In this document: positions 37,553 to 49,100 of the stretch, piece by piece
Position numbering within the stretch: the stretch's first letter is position 1
How the letters are laid out: the number at the start of each line of letters is the position of its first letter
Source of the DNA: Monilinia fructicola
Lineage: Eukaryota > Ascomycota > Leotiomycetes > Helotiales > Sclerotiniaceae
Assembly: GCA_008692225.1 (NCBI GenBank)
Contig: VICG01000010.1
Location: 1,798,001 to 1,862,000, forward strand
DNA: 64,000 bases
Direction of reading: 5' to 3'
Position numbers and translations under genes: made by a program
Notes under the pieces: generated by a model
Told to the model about the DNA's origin: nothing
The model's database searches: none
Seen by the model: the letters and a program-made list of their open reading frames with translations, nothing else

Positions 37553-38203
37553 TCAAGTTTGGAGTTTGGATGCGCGATCTGCTGCAATATCACACATCGC
37601 CTGCATTCAACGGAGTTAGCAACAAATTATTCTCAAGAGTCTGAACACAACCTCTTACCTGAATAGCCTCTCTTCTCTCAAGATTAATATCTCCTCTAGA
37701 TATTCTTCTCTGCATGTCTTCGAAAATGACGGGTCTCGATCTCCCATTCACGAAAACACTAACACCATGGTTAGCACCTGCTTATCCAGCATAACAAATA
37801 CATACACATATCTCAAGCCGGGAAAAGTCTTCTCATATTCCTTATTCAGAGCCTCTAACTTTTCGGCTTCTTCAGTCGGTCCAGTATTCAACTGAGCTTG
37901 TTCAGCTCTCGACTGTTGACTCTCTACTTTCTTCTCGCCTAATCTAGGGTGAGAACCAAGAATCTTGTCTAACCAATCTCTATCACTTGGTAATGCACTC
38001 TCTGACAATTCGATAAGCTGGACACCGACACTTGCGATGAGATCATTGTAAGACTCGAATGCTGTGGTATGAAGTAGATCCAAAGAGAGGGTATGGAGAG
38101 CAGTACATGGCTCGAATAGGGCATCGAGGATGCTGGCTCGCTCAATAGTGGATAGGGAGGGAACTCCAGCAATTGGAGGAATGGGATGTGTTGTTCCTGA
38201 CAT
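37553..38203 (-). CDS. URAD: 2-oxo-4-hydroxy-4-carboxy-5-ureidoimidazoline (OHCU) decarboxylase
   Basis: Third step of urate breakdown: decarboxylates OHCU to S-allantoin, letting the fungus use purines as nitrogen source. Landmarks: PSLSTIERASILDALFEPC, YNDLIASVGVQLIEL, ILGSHPRLGEKKVE.SQQSRAEQ (the His-Pro-Arg-Leu-Gly block holds the catalytic His), LEALNKEYEKTFPGLRYV, VFVNGRSRPVIFEDMQRRI and EREAIQ-like RREAIQAMCDIAADRASKL. Exons 38203-37806, 37758-37659, 37600-37553 sum to 546 nt (181 residues) with no frameshift; introns 47 and 58 nt. The protein ends ...ASKLQT, with SKL just short of the end, so it lacks a terminal peroxisomal PTS1 signal. Divergent from PRP19 with 286 bases between starts. 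Confidence 0.93.
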
Positions 38204-38489
38204 TTTGATAGAATTGAACTCTGATAAATGAGAAGTAGACCTGACGAACAAGTATATATATTCTTATTCTTTTCAAGAGAAATCCGACCTACCTCAATAT
38301 TAATTATCTATGAAGTCACCGATGAAGGACATCGATACCCCACAAATGGCCGGCGCCGGGAGCTTATGAGCTCGGGGCTAAATCGGAAAAAGCTTAGCGT
38401 AGATACGATTGGGCGCGACCTCAAAATATCTTTTTGTCTGGTCAAGGCGCGAGCTTCGAGCTTCAAATCCCATATCAACGCGAATCACC
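38204..38489. promoter_or_regulatory. Shared divergent upstream region of URAD and PRP19
   Basis: 286 bases between opposing start codons. No recognised element is claimed. Contains no open frame of note. Confidence 0.45.
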
Positions 38490-40141
38490 ATGTTGTGCTC
38501 AAGTAAGTTCTGAGAACTCCCCCATAATTTATTTGGGACTTGCGACTGACTTTTAATAGTATCTGGAGAAGCCCCACAGCATCCTGTTGCTTCATCGAAA
38601 TCAGGTAAGTTGGGCAACCAGGATGTATCACGAATGAATTTAGAATAACAAATTCCAGGCAACGTTTTCGAAAAAACGACTTATTGAATCGTATATCTCG
38701 GAGAACCACAAGGATCCAGTGACTGGAGAAGACCTTGAAATTGCAGACCTAATCGACCTCAAATCTGCCAAAATTGTTACTCCTCGACCTCCTACACTCA
38801 CATCGATTCCTTCTCTCCTTTCCACTTTTCAGAATGAATGGGATGCATTAGCTCTGGAAAGCTTCACTATACGACAACAACTACATCAAACGCGACAGGA
38901 ATTGTCAACAGCATTGTATCAACATGATGCGGCTGTGAGGGTAATTGCGCGGCTGACAAAAGAGAGAGATGAGGCTAGAGATGCGTTGAGCAAGGTATCA
39001 ATTGGGGCTGGGAGTTCAGGGAATGGTGATGCTATGCAGGTTGATACTCAAGGTCTACCAGAAAACCTGGCGAATTTGGTTGATACTACACAGGCCGAGT
39101 ATGAGCTCCCATGACACCCCAGTTCGGCAAACGATTGCTAATTGGCTTACAGACTTTCCAAGAGCCGTCGAAAGAGACCTGTTCCAAAGGGATGGGCTAC
39201 CACCGAGGACATTAACCAGTTTGCGATTACTTCAGCTTCTGAACCTTTATACCCCGGATGCACCTCACTCGCTCAGGTTGGAGATCAATTAATAGTTGGT
39301 GGAACGAATGGGACGGCGGGTGTCTATTCTTTGACTGAACAAAAGATTACGAATTCATTCAATGCTGAAGGTCCAGTCACAGGAGCTGTTTTCTATGGTA
39401 GCATTCCTATTGTGTCTACTGCCAAGGGGGCTGTAAAGGTGTTTGGAGACGAAGAGCACACGTTTACATCGCATGCGGGTGCAGTTAATGCTCTTGCATT
39501 ACACCCAAGCGGCGAAATTTTGGCTTCTGTTGGCGTTGACAAGAGTTTCGTATTTTATGACTTGACTGAGAAAGCGGCGATCACACAGATTTATACCGAT
39601 TCAGGTACGTCGGGCTTTTTCACCGAAATTTGTGTACGAGCCTTACTAACATTCTTTAGAACTTAAAACGGCAGCGTTCCACCCGGATGGCCATCTTTTT
39701 GCAGCTGGTGGCACTGATGGCCAAATCAAGTTGTTCCATGTGAAGACAGGAGAAAGTGCTGGTGTGAACTTCAAGATAGATGGGCCTGTTCAAGATGTCG
39801 CCTTTTCCGAGAACGGTATATGGTTTGCGGCTGTTGCTAAAGGATCTGCCAGTGTTGTAATTTTTGATATCAGAAAGGAAGGAAAGGCCGCGGAGGCAAA
39901 GGTCTTGGAGATTGGCGGGCCAGTTGATGCTATTCGATGGGATTATACAGGCCAATTTTTGGCAGCTTCTGGACCAAGAGGACTCACCATCTCCCAATAC
40001 ACCAAATCGACCAAATCTTGGTCGGATGCATTGAGCTTAGCTATTCCGGCAACTGCAGTTCAGTGGGGCGATGAGGCGAAGAGTTTGATCACTGTTAACA
40101 GTGAGGGGAGTGTGACAGTACTTGGTGTATCGACTGCATGA
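38490..40141 (+). CDS. PRP19: Pre-mRNA-processing factor 19 (U-box ubiquitin ligase, WD40)
   Basis: Core of the NineTeen complex, which ubiquitinates spliceosome proteins and stabilises the active spliceosome. The U-box is [40 protein letters not shown]; it is followed by the linker [23 protein letters not shown], a coiled coil ([38 protein letters not shown]), and WD repeats from about 39240 ([50 protein letters not shown]). Exons: 38490-38502 (13 nt), 38560-38604, 38659-39098, 39153-39604, 39660-40141. One extra A in the six-A run 38671-38676 breaks the U-box frame; discounting it, the sum is 1431 nt (476 residues), the usual length. Confidence 0.95.
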
Positions 40142-40928
40142 AAGTGGTTTCAGGAGCATGGAGACGGGTCGTGAATATCATGGAGTTTGGTCGTTTAAAG
40201 ATGTGAAAAGGAACAAGAAATTTGGACAGCCCTTTTCTCACACGTTACTGTAATACTAGGGGAGAGGCATCTTTCGTGAAGCCCGAAATGAACAACATTG
40301 GTTGCGAATGCCGACCTACACTAAATTTGATCATGGGATTCTGCCGGTGATAAATGCGTGTGGTGGAAAGTGGAAAATGATTGTAATACATCGACGACTG
40401 ATGAGAAAACAAACCGAATATCGAATATTGGAAATTGCATTGCACTGACTGCACCTATACATACTGCATACACTACTGGGATTTCCGAGGTTGGACCATC
40501 TGGTGGACATCGAATATGGGTGAAGGTTGTTTGATATTCAACAAACTCCCGAGGTCTATTGGGCTCGAAGAAGAACAAAGATTTATGAATTATACGTATT
40601 CTTTGAGGAATCATGTTGCACTGCGCATGACTTGATACATTCTATTCATCCAAAATTTAATAGAGTATTAATAAAAAATGGTTTAATAGAAGCATTCGTA
40701 CAGTTATTGATTAGTTCGCTTACTCATATGCCATCGTTCATATCAAATTGGGCTTCCTCATCAACTTCTTTTCCACAGCACAACACAACACAACACCACA
40801 CAACGCACAATTCTCCACCACGAAGGCAATTCATTTGACTACCCATAGATCCATTCAACCCTTGTTTGAAGTTCTTCCAGTGCCTTCTTTTTTCTTTCAC
40901 AAAAAGTACTGGTGAATTCTGTTTGGTT
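40142..40928. other. Intergenic region
   Basis: Between tandem genes PRP19 and the RING/SIM gene. CACAACA repeats near 40781-40805. No gene supported. Confidence 0.7.
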
Positions 40929-42261
40929 ATGGAGAACGACTGGTCAGGATCTAGGGAGAGTCGCAAGGTAGGTACCAATCTTAACTTTCTCTTGTGAATA
41001 GAAAGAACATTTGGATCATTCTTTACTAATAAATTTAATCCTCTTCATATAGCGATCTCTTGCAGAAATTTCCCAGTCACATTCAAGATCCATATCATCT
41101 TCGCCTGTACTAGTTCGTGAACGACCCTCGAACTTCGGCGGTTCCTCTTCTAGATTTCCGCCACTAGCAAATAATTCTACCTCCCAAGAACGACGACACA
41201 CATCAAATAACAATAACATATCTGGACAAACTAGCAGATCTTTACCATCACCACAAACCTCAGCAGAAATGGAAGCAAGCTCACGGCCCGCACCTCTTCA
41301 AAATCGTCCAGAATTTGTTATCGATCTTACCTCTGACCAAGAAGATGGTCCCGCACCTGTAGAACCACCTCGTCGTGCGAACCGTATGCATGCTTCTCCG
41401 AGACCACCGCCCAGATTAGGGAGGAGTGAAGCAAGATTAGAACAGGTTGTGGATCTTACAGCAGACGATGACGATGAGGGAGATGATACTATTGTTATCA
41501 CTCATTCTCGTGAACTATCTATACCCTTACCCCAAGCAACACGACTACCATCGATGCCTCGTTTAGTTGGACATATTACTCGTTTCGGCCAATCCATGCA
41601 CTTAGCAAGAAGAGCTACCCCGCCTACATTTCGAGCCGGTCATGAAAACCGCAATCAGATGGAGCCACCAAGACCGCCTCCAGGACGTGCCAGTGGTGGT
41701 TTCAGGGCTTTTTACGAAAATGGAGCTGACATTATCATGGACATACATAACTTCATGGGTCTTGGTCGAGCAAATTTGGCGGGAGACGATCACGTAGATG
41801 TTCATTTTTTTTGGCATGCCAAATGAAATGGATTATGGAAGGGTAGCGTTGCAAAATAACCAACCCGAGTTTGTTGCACCTCCACCTGTTGGGGCTGGGT
41901 TTACAAGATCACCTACTGAGTCTGATACTGCTATTTGCCCGAGCTGTGAAGAAGAATTAATTCATAGGAAGGATGCTGAGGAGCCGTTAGCAAAGAAAGC
42001 TCGTGGACCACCCAGTAGAAAAGATAGAGAAGAACATCCTTTCTGGGTCGTCAAGGATTGTGGCCATGTAGGTTTCACGCATTCCAGTCCTATCATACAT
42101 ACATCACTAACACAAATTAGGTCTTCTGCAACAAATGCTATCAACATCGCAACAATGACAAAATAGCGTCTTTCCGTGGGCCAAAGAACAGCCTTTGCGC
42201 GGTTGAGGACTGTGAATCAAACATCAAAACTAAAGATAGATGGGTGGGCGTATTCCTATAA
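40929..42261 (+). CDS. RING-type E3 ligase with SUMO-interaction-like motifs (STUbL candidate)
   Basis: Likely nuclear ubiquitin ligase acting on SUMO-modified proteins. Start MENDWSGSRESRK (exon 40929-40967), then exon 41053-42067 and 42121-42261. A Ser-rich N-terminus precedes hydrophobic-acidic motifs that fit SUMO-interaction motifs: EFVIDLTSDQED (near 41311) and QVVDLTADDDDEGDD (near 41443), with IVIT just after. The RING is split by the last intron: CPSCEEEL, then about 35 residues rich in basic sequence, DCGHVFCNKCYQHR, and CAVEDC. Cys/His spacing is C-x2-C, C-x-H-x2-C-x2-C, C-x4-C; the last pair is wider than usual. One extra T in the eight-T run 41805-41812 breaks the frame; without it exons give 1194 nt (397 residues). 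Fungal relatives are often labelled cell-cycle control protein; SUMO targeting is inference from the motifs, Slx8/Rfp-like in layout. Confidence 0.8.
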
Positions 42262-43603
42262 TCCTACAATCCTATACCCACAACGCCGAGGTAACGGGGG
42301 CAATTCGGATCCACTAATTTCTTTTTGTCAACACCAACGGAGCAATGGGATACCATTTCACGATTTATCAATCTAAGGCCACGCATTGATTTTAAGGAGT
42401 TTCAGTATGGGCATCATTCACAGGACGGAGTATCTGGTGGTTTGGGTGGCTCATTGAGTTCTATGGGCTTGGTTTATATTATTGAGTGGTCCACAGGGAG
42501 GATGGCGTTTACGAAAGGAGGGGAGGGGAGGGAAGGAAAGCAAAGGGAATAGGGACGGGATGGTATTCAAGGAGGGTATGGGGGAGTAATGTTGATTGCA
42601 TGGGCTGAGGAACCACAACGAGATCAAATGCCTGCTGCGAGGGTGGACATTGTCACAAGCGAACCAAGTATATGCCCAGATCTACCAGTGGCTCTATATG
42701 TATCCATGACCCACGTCGTCTTCCGAAGTTAGCCCCTCCGGTGTGTATCATGGAGATAGAATAGTGGGGTCATCAAGCAAATACGATAATAAACCTTTCT
42801 AAATCAGTCATGTTTTTGTGCGTCTTTGTCCTCGGCAAAATCTTCATGAGGTGAGATTGAACTTTGTTGAAAGTTGCCCAGTGGTACCTTTGTCTTCTTC
42901 CCGGTGGTCTCCGCCTACCTTCTCAGGTGGCCTTACTCGAATTTAGAAGGTTCTTACTGAAGCAGGAGGGGATAGGCTGTTGATACAAACCTTAAATCAC
43001 TAAGCCGAAATCACATGTCCATTTGTATCGTAAGTAGATTGGTCACATTTTGTTACGATTTGCTTTATACAACGCCTTTCCTTCTATCAGTATTCACTGC
43101 GATATGTTACAGGTTGTAACTTCCAATTCTCCATCATTGCAGTATGTCTTGGTGCCATTCCTCACTTATAATTTCCATTGGGATTTACTAGTGGTGAGGT
43201 TTTACACTGGGGGATTTAGGAAATAAAATTCCTGGTCCTGTACTTCCCGCGAAGAGGGATCAAACTTTGAGATGGTTTCTGGGGGTAGGGATATTTATTG
43301 GGTGTGAGGAGTTTACTTGGGAGGAAGGTGATTGAGATGCTGGTAAGTCTTGTGGTGTGGGATGTTGATGCCTCGCTTAGTGAGAATGAAGGATAATGTC
43401 TCCTCACTGGAATCCATACTAATCTGGCGATCGATCGGTGCATGGAAACCCACTCACGGCTGTGAAAAGTCCTTTCGCATTTGAATTTACACCGGAGTCA
43501 TCCGTTTCTATTTCTGGAGATGAGTCGACGGGACGATCGGCATCCCTTTCATCTCTACTCAACCTCACAAAATCCACAACTTTATCTCATCGTGTTCTGC
43601 AAC
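42262..43603. other. Intergenic region
   Basis: 3' flank of the RING gene and of the minus-strand degenerate frame. A plus frame at 42325-42552 and a minus frame at 43216-43443 show no family signs. No repeats of note. Confidence 0.6.
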
Positions 43604-44239
43604 TCAAGCACAATTGTTCAGATCATCCTCACAATGCACAGCTTGCAACCGGATAGTATAACAACCATTTGGAGCAGCCGCGCCAGCCGTCGTATAAAAC
43701 ACACCAATAACCTCGCTATTAAGATCCGCATGGGTCAAGCAAGCTAGCATGCTGTTAGCACCTTCGTTCCACCTTGCCCCAAACAGCAATGACACCCAGC
43801 ATCAGAGAAAAAATGACATTACAGCAGCAGCACCACACCCACCGTAGAAAGCCCCAGCACCATCGACCAACAGGTTCCCAGTCGCATCAAGGCTGTATCA
43901 CGATTGCGGCGACGCTCACACGTCGAGTGCAACCCAAGTTCCCGCCGCGCGGTGGATGAAGTAGGCGGGGAGGGCGTCATCGCTTGGATCGGCGCCGACG
44001 AAGGAGAGAATCCCGTTGGTGATGGTTCCGCCGATGGGGAGGGGCTGAAGGGGCTGTAGGCCTGCGACTAGGCTCCCGTTCACGGATCCTACGGCGCCGA
44101 AGTGTATGTTGTTGCAGGTAGGGTATGTGGATTTGGAGAGGGAGGGAGAACTGGGCGGAAGTGGCGGCGGGGGTTTGGGGGAGGAGAGTGGTGAGGGAGA
44201 GGAGAGGGAGAGGAGGAGGCTTATAGAAGTGGATCTCAT
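43604..44239 (-). pseudogene. Degenerate possible secreted-protein frame with three in-frame TGA codons
   Basis: A 212-codon frame on the minus strand keeps one phase from Met (44239) to the final TGA (43604), but is cut by TGA at 43916-43918, 43898-43900 and 43802-43804. Parts are protein-like: MRSTSISLLLSLSS (signal-peptide-like), PIGGTITNGILSFVGADPS, AAGTWVALDV, then YSLDATGNLLVDGAGAFYG and GANSMLACLTHADLNSEV, ending with a Cys-bearing CYTIRLQAVHCEDDLNNC. The first two stops sit where CGA (Arg) would read well, which fits C-to-T decay. No family recognised. Alternatives: a gene with introns I could not place, or chance. Confidence 0.4.
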
Positions 44240-45282
44240 TGTTGTTGCCTTCGTGATGGTTTGAGGTTTTGATAGCTTTTCATTTCACCGCGGCTTGGAT
44301 ATGCGATCGAGATGGAGTTTCGTGATCAAAACAAGATCTGGAGAAATAGATGCTCGACTTCTGCAGCATGGGCAAGTTTATATACCAACCCACAACATCC
44401 CAGTACGCCATGCACCAGGCATGACAAAGCAAAAAACATCGGTATCCCAGACGATTCCTCGGCTCCAAGATACCGTATCAATTTTTCCCTAGTCGGTAGA
44501 TGTCTTTGCGGTTTCCTCACGGCCAAGCAAGCTTTTGCATGCTGTTCATGTATGCAGAGGGAAATCCTTCATCTCTGTCGCCCTCTTCGAATCCGTAGGC
44601 TTATTGTGGATTTCCCTTACATCCACAAGCGTGGCATCAAGACAACATATCATTGCCCCTAGAACGAGAGCAAAGCGTGGAACACAACGCCACCCAATCT
44701 ATTCCACACAACCGGTAAAAAGACCCTCGAGGCCGCAGCGAAGCCAGGAGCCGGGCCATCGCGAAATTTGTGGGATTCGTGCATCGTGTCCGGTTTGCAT
44801 GTTGAAGAATCTCTGGGAGAATTCTTGGGAGTGTGAGGTGCATTTATGCGTGCCAAGAATGTAGGTCTGCATTGCTGCACTCGCGTGCATAAGCGAGGAC
44901 TAGCGAGAGGGGTGTGATTAGTGGGGACTGCTCGCGCTCGAATTACATGCGAGGGTTTTGGGTTTGCGGAGTTTAGATGTTGGGGATTAGGTGTTGGTTG
45001 GAGGGGTTATGGATTCGGGGGGGGGGGGGGGTAGAGGGTTGGATTGAGGGTGAGGGGGATGAGAATGAAATGGGGATATGTGATGTAAGATTTGAGTAGC
45101 GGATTGTGAGGGCTCGGAGTGGTATGAGTTTTTGTATGTTTATGCCAATGATGCGCGAATGCAGTGCCGACAATTGACCAGTCTACTTGTCGAAAACAGA
45201 TGATTTTCACCTGTTACTAAACATCGAGATATTGCAACGATCATATTGAAACTCAATACGAAGCCTGAAATTGGCCCATCAA
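44240..45282. other. Intergenic region with poly-G run
   Basis: Several overlapping frames of 60-116 codons on both strands (44280-44890) have no family signs. A 15-base G run at 45017-45031 may be length-uncertain. Confidence 0.6.
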
Positions 45283-45940
45283 CTAAATACCAAGGACTCC
45301 GTATCCGTGCCCGCTCCCATTCACTTCACACTCTCGTCCCTCGAGCCCTGTATGATCATCGACAGCGACGCGTCTAAAAGAAAATCCACGGAAGCGCCAA
45401 GCGATCAATCCCCGAATACTCCTCTTCCCCTTCACTGCCTCATCCCGCTCATCCAAATACCAACACTCCACGATCTCACCTTCCAGGCGCTCCCCCCTCA
45501 AGCCAAGACTATCGACGTTGAATCTCGCCAAGTACTCTGGTGCCGAGTTGGCTGAACGCCGAATGCCTATGTTGATGCTATCGGCATCGAACATTTGGGG
45601 GGGTTCGATGGGAACACGTGTATATAGCGCGCTGTGCGGAGTTTAGTATAGGCTCTGGGCGGGAAGGGGGGGAAGCAGAAAGGAGGAGGAGAGGGAGGGG
45701 GGCTTGGAGAAACTCACCGTCAATTTCGGAGCGGTCGATTATGTATAGTCTTCCGCGTCCTACATCGAAGATGATGGCATGGCGTTGTTCCCAGAGGCTG
45801 GGGTGTTCCGGTGGATTTCCTGGGCCGAGTGGTCTGTTATTTGCAGCTTCTCTATTGCCCGCAGGCGTCGCTGGCGCACCAGCATCTTCCGTCAATGTCA
45901 AATTGGAGTCCCAGCCAGTGGTTTGACTTTGGTTGCTCAT
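45283..45940 (-). CDS. Hypothetical protein
   Basis: Two exons, 45940-45718 and 45631-45283, with an 86-nt GTGAGT...CACAG intron. Starts MSNQSQTTGWDSNLTLTEDAGA; the first exon ends EQRHAIIFDVGRGRLYIIDRSEID. The second holds MFDADSINIGIRRSANSAPEYL, ARFNVDSLGLRGERLEGEIVE, WYLDERDEAVKGKRSIRGLIAW and ends near VNGSGHGYGVLGI. The exons join in phase only if one C is missing from the seven-C run read from 45597-45603 (then 573 nt, 190 residues). An upstream in-frame Met (46072) exists, but the leading 44 residues look like untranslated sequence. The family is not recognised. The shape (IIFDVGRGRLYIIDRSE) suggests a small beta-rich soluble domain. Confidence 0.55.
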
Positions 45941-47446
45941 CGTTTCGATGGCTTGGCTTTGGTGCAGTAATAGAATTGTAGAATGGTTGTGTTTCTTGGT
46001 AGATAATTTGGTGGGTAGATGGTTTGTTCCTGTATGTTTGTGTATGTTTCTTGTAGGAGGATGAGCAAACATGATGCTTATATGCTATCTTGGGGTTTAT
46101 ACGGCTATATGTGACTACCATACAACCCCCATAACAGGCCGTGAATGGACGAATGGTGATATATTTGCATACCAACCTCTTCAAGTGAATGCCCAAGCTG
46201 TACTGTGACTTACTGATTAGATGTTACCGATTACCTACCTAGGAAGATAGATAGCATGCTGGACTGTAGAAAAAAAAGCTATAATTCACTGACCCTGGAT
46301 GTCAGAAATAGTTTGAGGTGAGTTTGATGTTTTATAATGATGTTTGTCTAAAGTTATCAGACAATCTTGCTTGTAGAACATTTGATTTTGATTTGAAGCA
46401 AACGTAGTTTTCATCATTAGGTACTCAGATTATGTCTAAAAATTTGACAGAATTTGACAATCCGAAAGTAATACCAACACATTGCAGTAGTCCCAAGTAT
46501 CAAAAGAGTTGAAAGAGTTGAAATAAAAATCCATTGTTCACACCACTACAAGATAATCCTTCTGGGATAGTAGACAGACATGTAACGTTTGCTCTATGAG
46601 CCACTTGAGCTAAGAGAGTACTATAAATTTCACTTGGATAATGTTGTGGACAAGGACATTCATGTAGTTTTCTGGTGGATTCCTGCAGTTGCCACTACTG
46701 AGTGTTATATATGAGGAAGTATATCTACCGCGATTTTCTGAGACGCCGACATGAAAGACTTGGAGATATCTCCTTGGTGCTGCTAACCTCACTATCATAT
46801 TTTGATTAGGTTTGTAAAGCTCGCTATCTATATTAGTGATCTGAAAGCATGTAGATAGATCATTCACCCCTTCGTACTATTCATCTATTTTTCTCCATAA
46901 CCCCTCCTCACCCACTCCTCTTCAATTCATCCCACCTGGGCATGAATTAAGCGCCCAACTTATACACAACAATACAATCGACCCTATCAGCCCACTTCAA
47001 GGCCAAAGTGAGTTCTCTCAGTGAACTGATCTAGTAAGTCTAGGGACTTTTAAATGTTTTGATTCCATGCAATATTTTCCGACATCTAGCATCATGTGCG
47101 TTTCGAAAGTATTGATTGGTATATATATATATATACATCTAATATGTTATTTCAAGGACTGCCCAGGTGACGAAAAAACAATATTTTGTTATATATTATA
47201 TTAAGATCCATGGATCTTACAAAAAGAAAAAGATATGATTTCCCAATTGCAAAATGAATTTGGATTTGTTATATCTTCATACAGTTTCGCATAGCTATTT
47301 AATGTGGGGCAGGTACATCAACCACAGGTCTTACCGAAAAAATCGACATGTTATGTCCTACACAGTAAATAAAGATTACCTCCTTCATCTTGCATGCTTC
47401 GATAGCAAAATGATGATCTAAAAATACCAAAACAATAAATCACGAT
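45941..47446. other. Intergenic region
   Basis: Mostly AT-leaning DNA. A minus frame at 46610-46867 (85 codons) has no recognisable relatives. TA repeats at 47123-47135. No gene supported. Confidence 0.6.
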
Positions 47447-47533
47447 TGCCCGTTCTAGGAATCGAACCTAGGATCTCATCATTGCAATGTTTGCAAGTAC
47501 TAGTGATGCGCTTTACCGCTAAGCCAAACGGGC
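47447..47533 (-). tRNA. tRNA-Thr (anticodon AGT) with 15-nt intron
   Basis: Read on the minus strand, a full cloverleaf forms. The acceptor stem GCCCGTT pairs with AACGGGC and the discriminator is A. The D arm is GCTTAGCGGTAAAGC. The anticodon stem CATCA/TGATG encloses the loop CTAGTA...A, with AGT at the anticodon positions. The T arm is CTAGGTTCGAATCCTAG and the variable loop has five bases. A 15-base insert (CTTGCAAACATTGCA) lies after the base 3' of the anticodon, the canonical site of nuclear tRNA introns. Length 87 nt without CCA. Confidence 0.95.
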
Positions 47534-48308
47534 GTTGTTATTTGTTGAAAAATAAATCTATTTTTATAATATATATCCACTGTTGTTCAATATGATCTTT
47601 CGTCCAGATATAATAAAATAATACCTGTAGAAGAAGTAAGTCTTACAAGTACAAAATCTACGTCAAAATATACTCAATAGAACCATAGTTCTATGTCAAG
47701 ATTGGATAGACTCCGATGTAAATTAATGACCTAGCCATCAGCCTGTCCTCGAAGCTAAGCCTTATTGAATTCTACAAACCTAACCTTGGAAGCTTCAACC
47801 TCTCTTTAACATGTCTACTAACCCAATTACTCGTACATCGATCGTATGACACAAACACCACAGCCGCTTCAATAATTTCCCACCTCCGATTTTGACGCGC
47901 ATTGGACCTATCGTGAACGAAGTTCAATATAAAGGTTACTTCCGCACCTACGAAAGCGCAAGCTTCTATGCTACCCAGTCTGGAAACACATCATCTCCCC
48001 AAATGCAGGATTTGACGCATTTGAATGATCATCCCACGATGATCGAACATTCCAGAGATTAAATGAAGAAGTCCGGGACATGGCTTGACTTGGCTTGGTC
48101 TCGGTCAGCCGTTGCGGCACAGGAATATACCAAAGTAGTAAGTAAGAATGTCAGCGCAGTGTGACCTCCTTGGCTTGCTTCGTGTCGCCACCATCTAATA
48201 TGATCATGAGATATCACAACGCCTCTCTTAAAATGTTTCCTCCCATCAATCTACAAAGCCCCTTAATTACCTCTTTCCCAAAACCATTCATAATTCCACA
48301 TCCACACC
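47534..48308. other. Intergenic region
   Basis: Contains tRNA upstream flank and the upstream region of the 2EXR gene. No other feature recognised. Confidence 0.65.
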
Positions 48309-49100
48309 ATGGCTTCCCTCGAAACCTTCACCCTCTTCACGCACCTCCCCCGCGAACTCCAAGATCAAATATGGGACTACACACTCCCCGGTCCGCGAAT
48401 CATGCGCGTAGATTACAGTCCCATCCTACGAAATGGAAAATACGCAACATCTAAAACCCCCGATCTCTACCGTACCTATCCCCGCTCATATGGGAGACAA
48501 TTGCCCATAGCTCTGCGCGTGAACCAAGCTTCTAGAACCTACGCACTCTCCCAACTCACCGCGAGGTTCCGCTGCTACTGGAACTTAAACATCGACATTC
48601 CGTATGTCCCAGCCAGAGGATACCAAAAATCCGCCGCGCGGTACATCCTCTCGCATTTGGCCGAGAGTGGATTGTTAGACGGATTTAGAAATTTGGCGGT
48701 GGATATTGAGATCTTGAACGGGAATTTTAGTTCGCCTAATGCGTAGGTCCATGTCTCTGATCCTCAGTTTGGGGAATGGTGCTTAGTGTTCTATTGTAGC
48801 GTGGAGTCTATACACATGTGTCCGGATCTCACAGACTTATATCTTGCTTACCCATCGATTGGGATGTGGGAAGATTCCGAGGGTCCTGATAACTCCAAGG
48901 CGTGGTCTCTAGGGCCCCAATCGGAGAGCACAGTGGGATCCGTATCGAGAAAATCTACTATGACGAGAATCCCAGAAGATTTCTTGGGATATCTTAAAGA
49001 TGATGATCGAGTTGCGCTTGAGAATTCACCCGGACGAATATCGAAGCTAAATATTGATATCATTATATGGATGTCGATGATGGAGATAAGAAGCTTATAA
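48309..49100 (+). pseudogene. 2EXR-domain protein gene with in-frame TAG
   Basis: The first 145 codons encode a 2EXR-type protein: FTLFTHLPRELQDQIWDYTL followed by PGPRIMRVDY is the hallmark (F..LP.ELR..IW..aLPgPR). Function of these abundant fungal proteins is unknown. A TAG stop at 48744-48746 follows FSSPNA, yet the same phase stays open for another 117 codons with sensible protein (DPQFGEWCLVFYCSVESIHMCPDLTDLYLAYPS in outline, then PEDFLGYLKDDDRV). Reading straight through gives one 263-residue product. The stop is a single-codon change, unlike the homopolymer slips elsewhere. A further frame change near 49060 could give a different C-terminus ending at 49120. Either a young pseudogene or a natural truncation. 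Confidence 0.65.

Noticed and set aside
22410..42261. Biosynthetic gene cluster
   Set aside because: No PKS, NRPS, terpene synthase, P450 or transporter genes; the block is housekeeping.
43604..44239. Three in-frame TGA as recoding (selenocysteine or readthrough)
   Set aside because: No recoding element evident, and ascomycetes are not known to use selenocysteine; decay of CGA codons is simpler.
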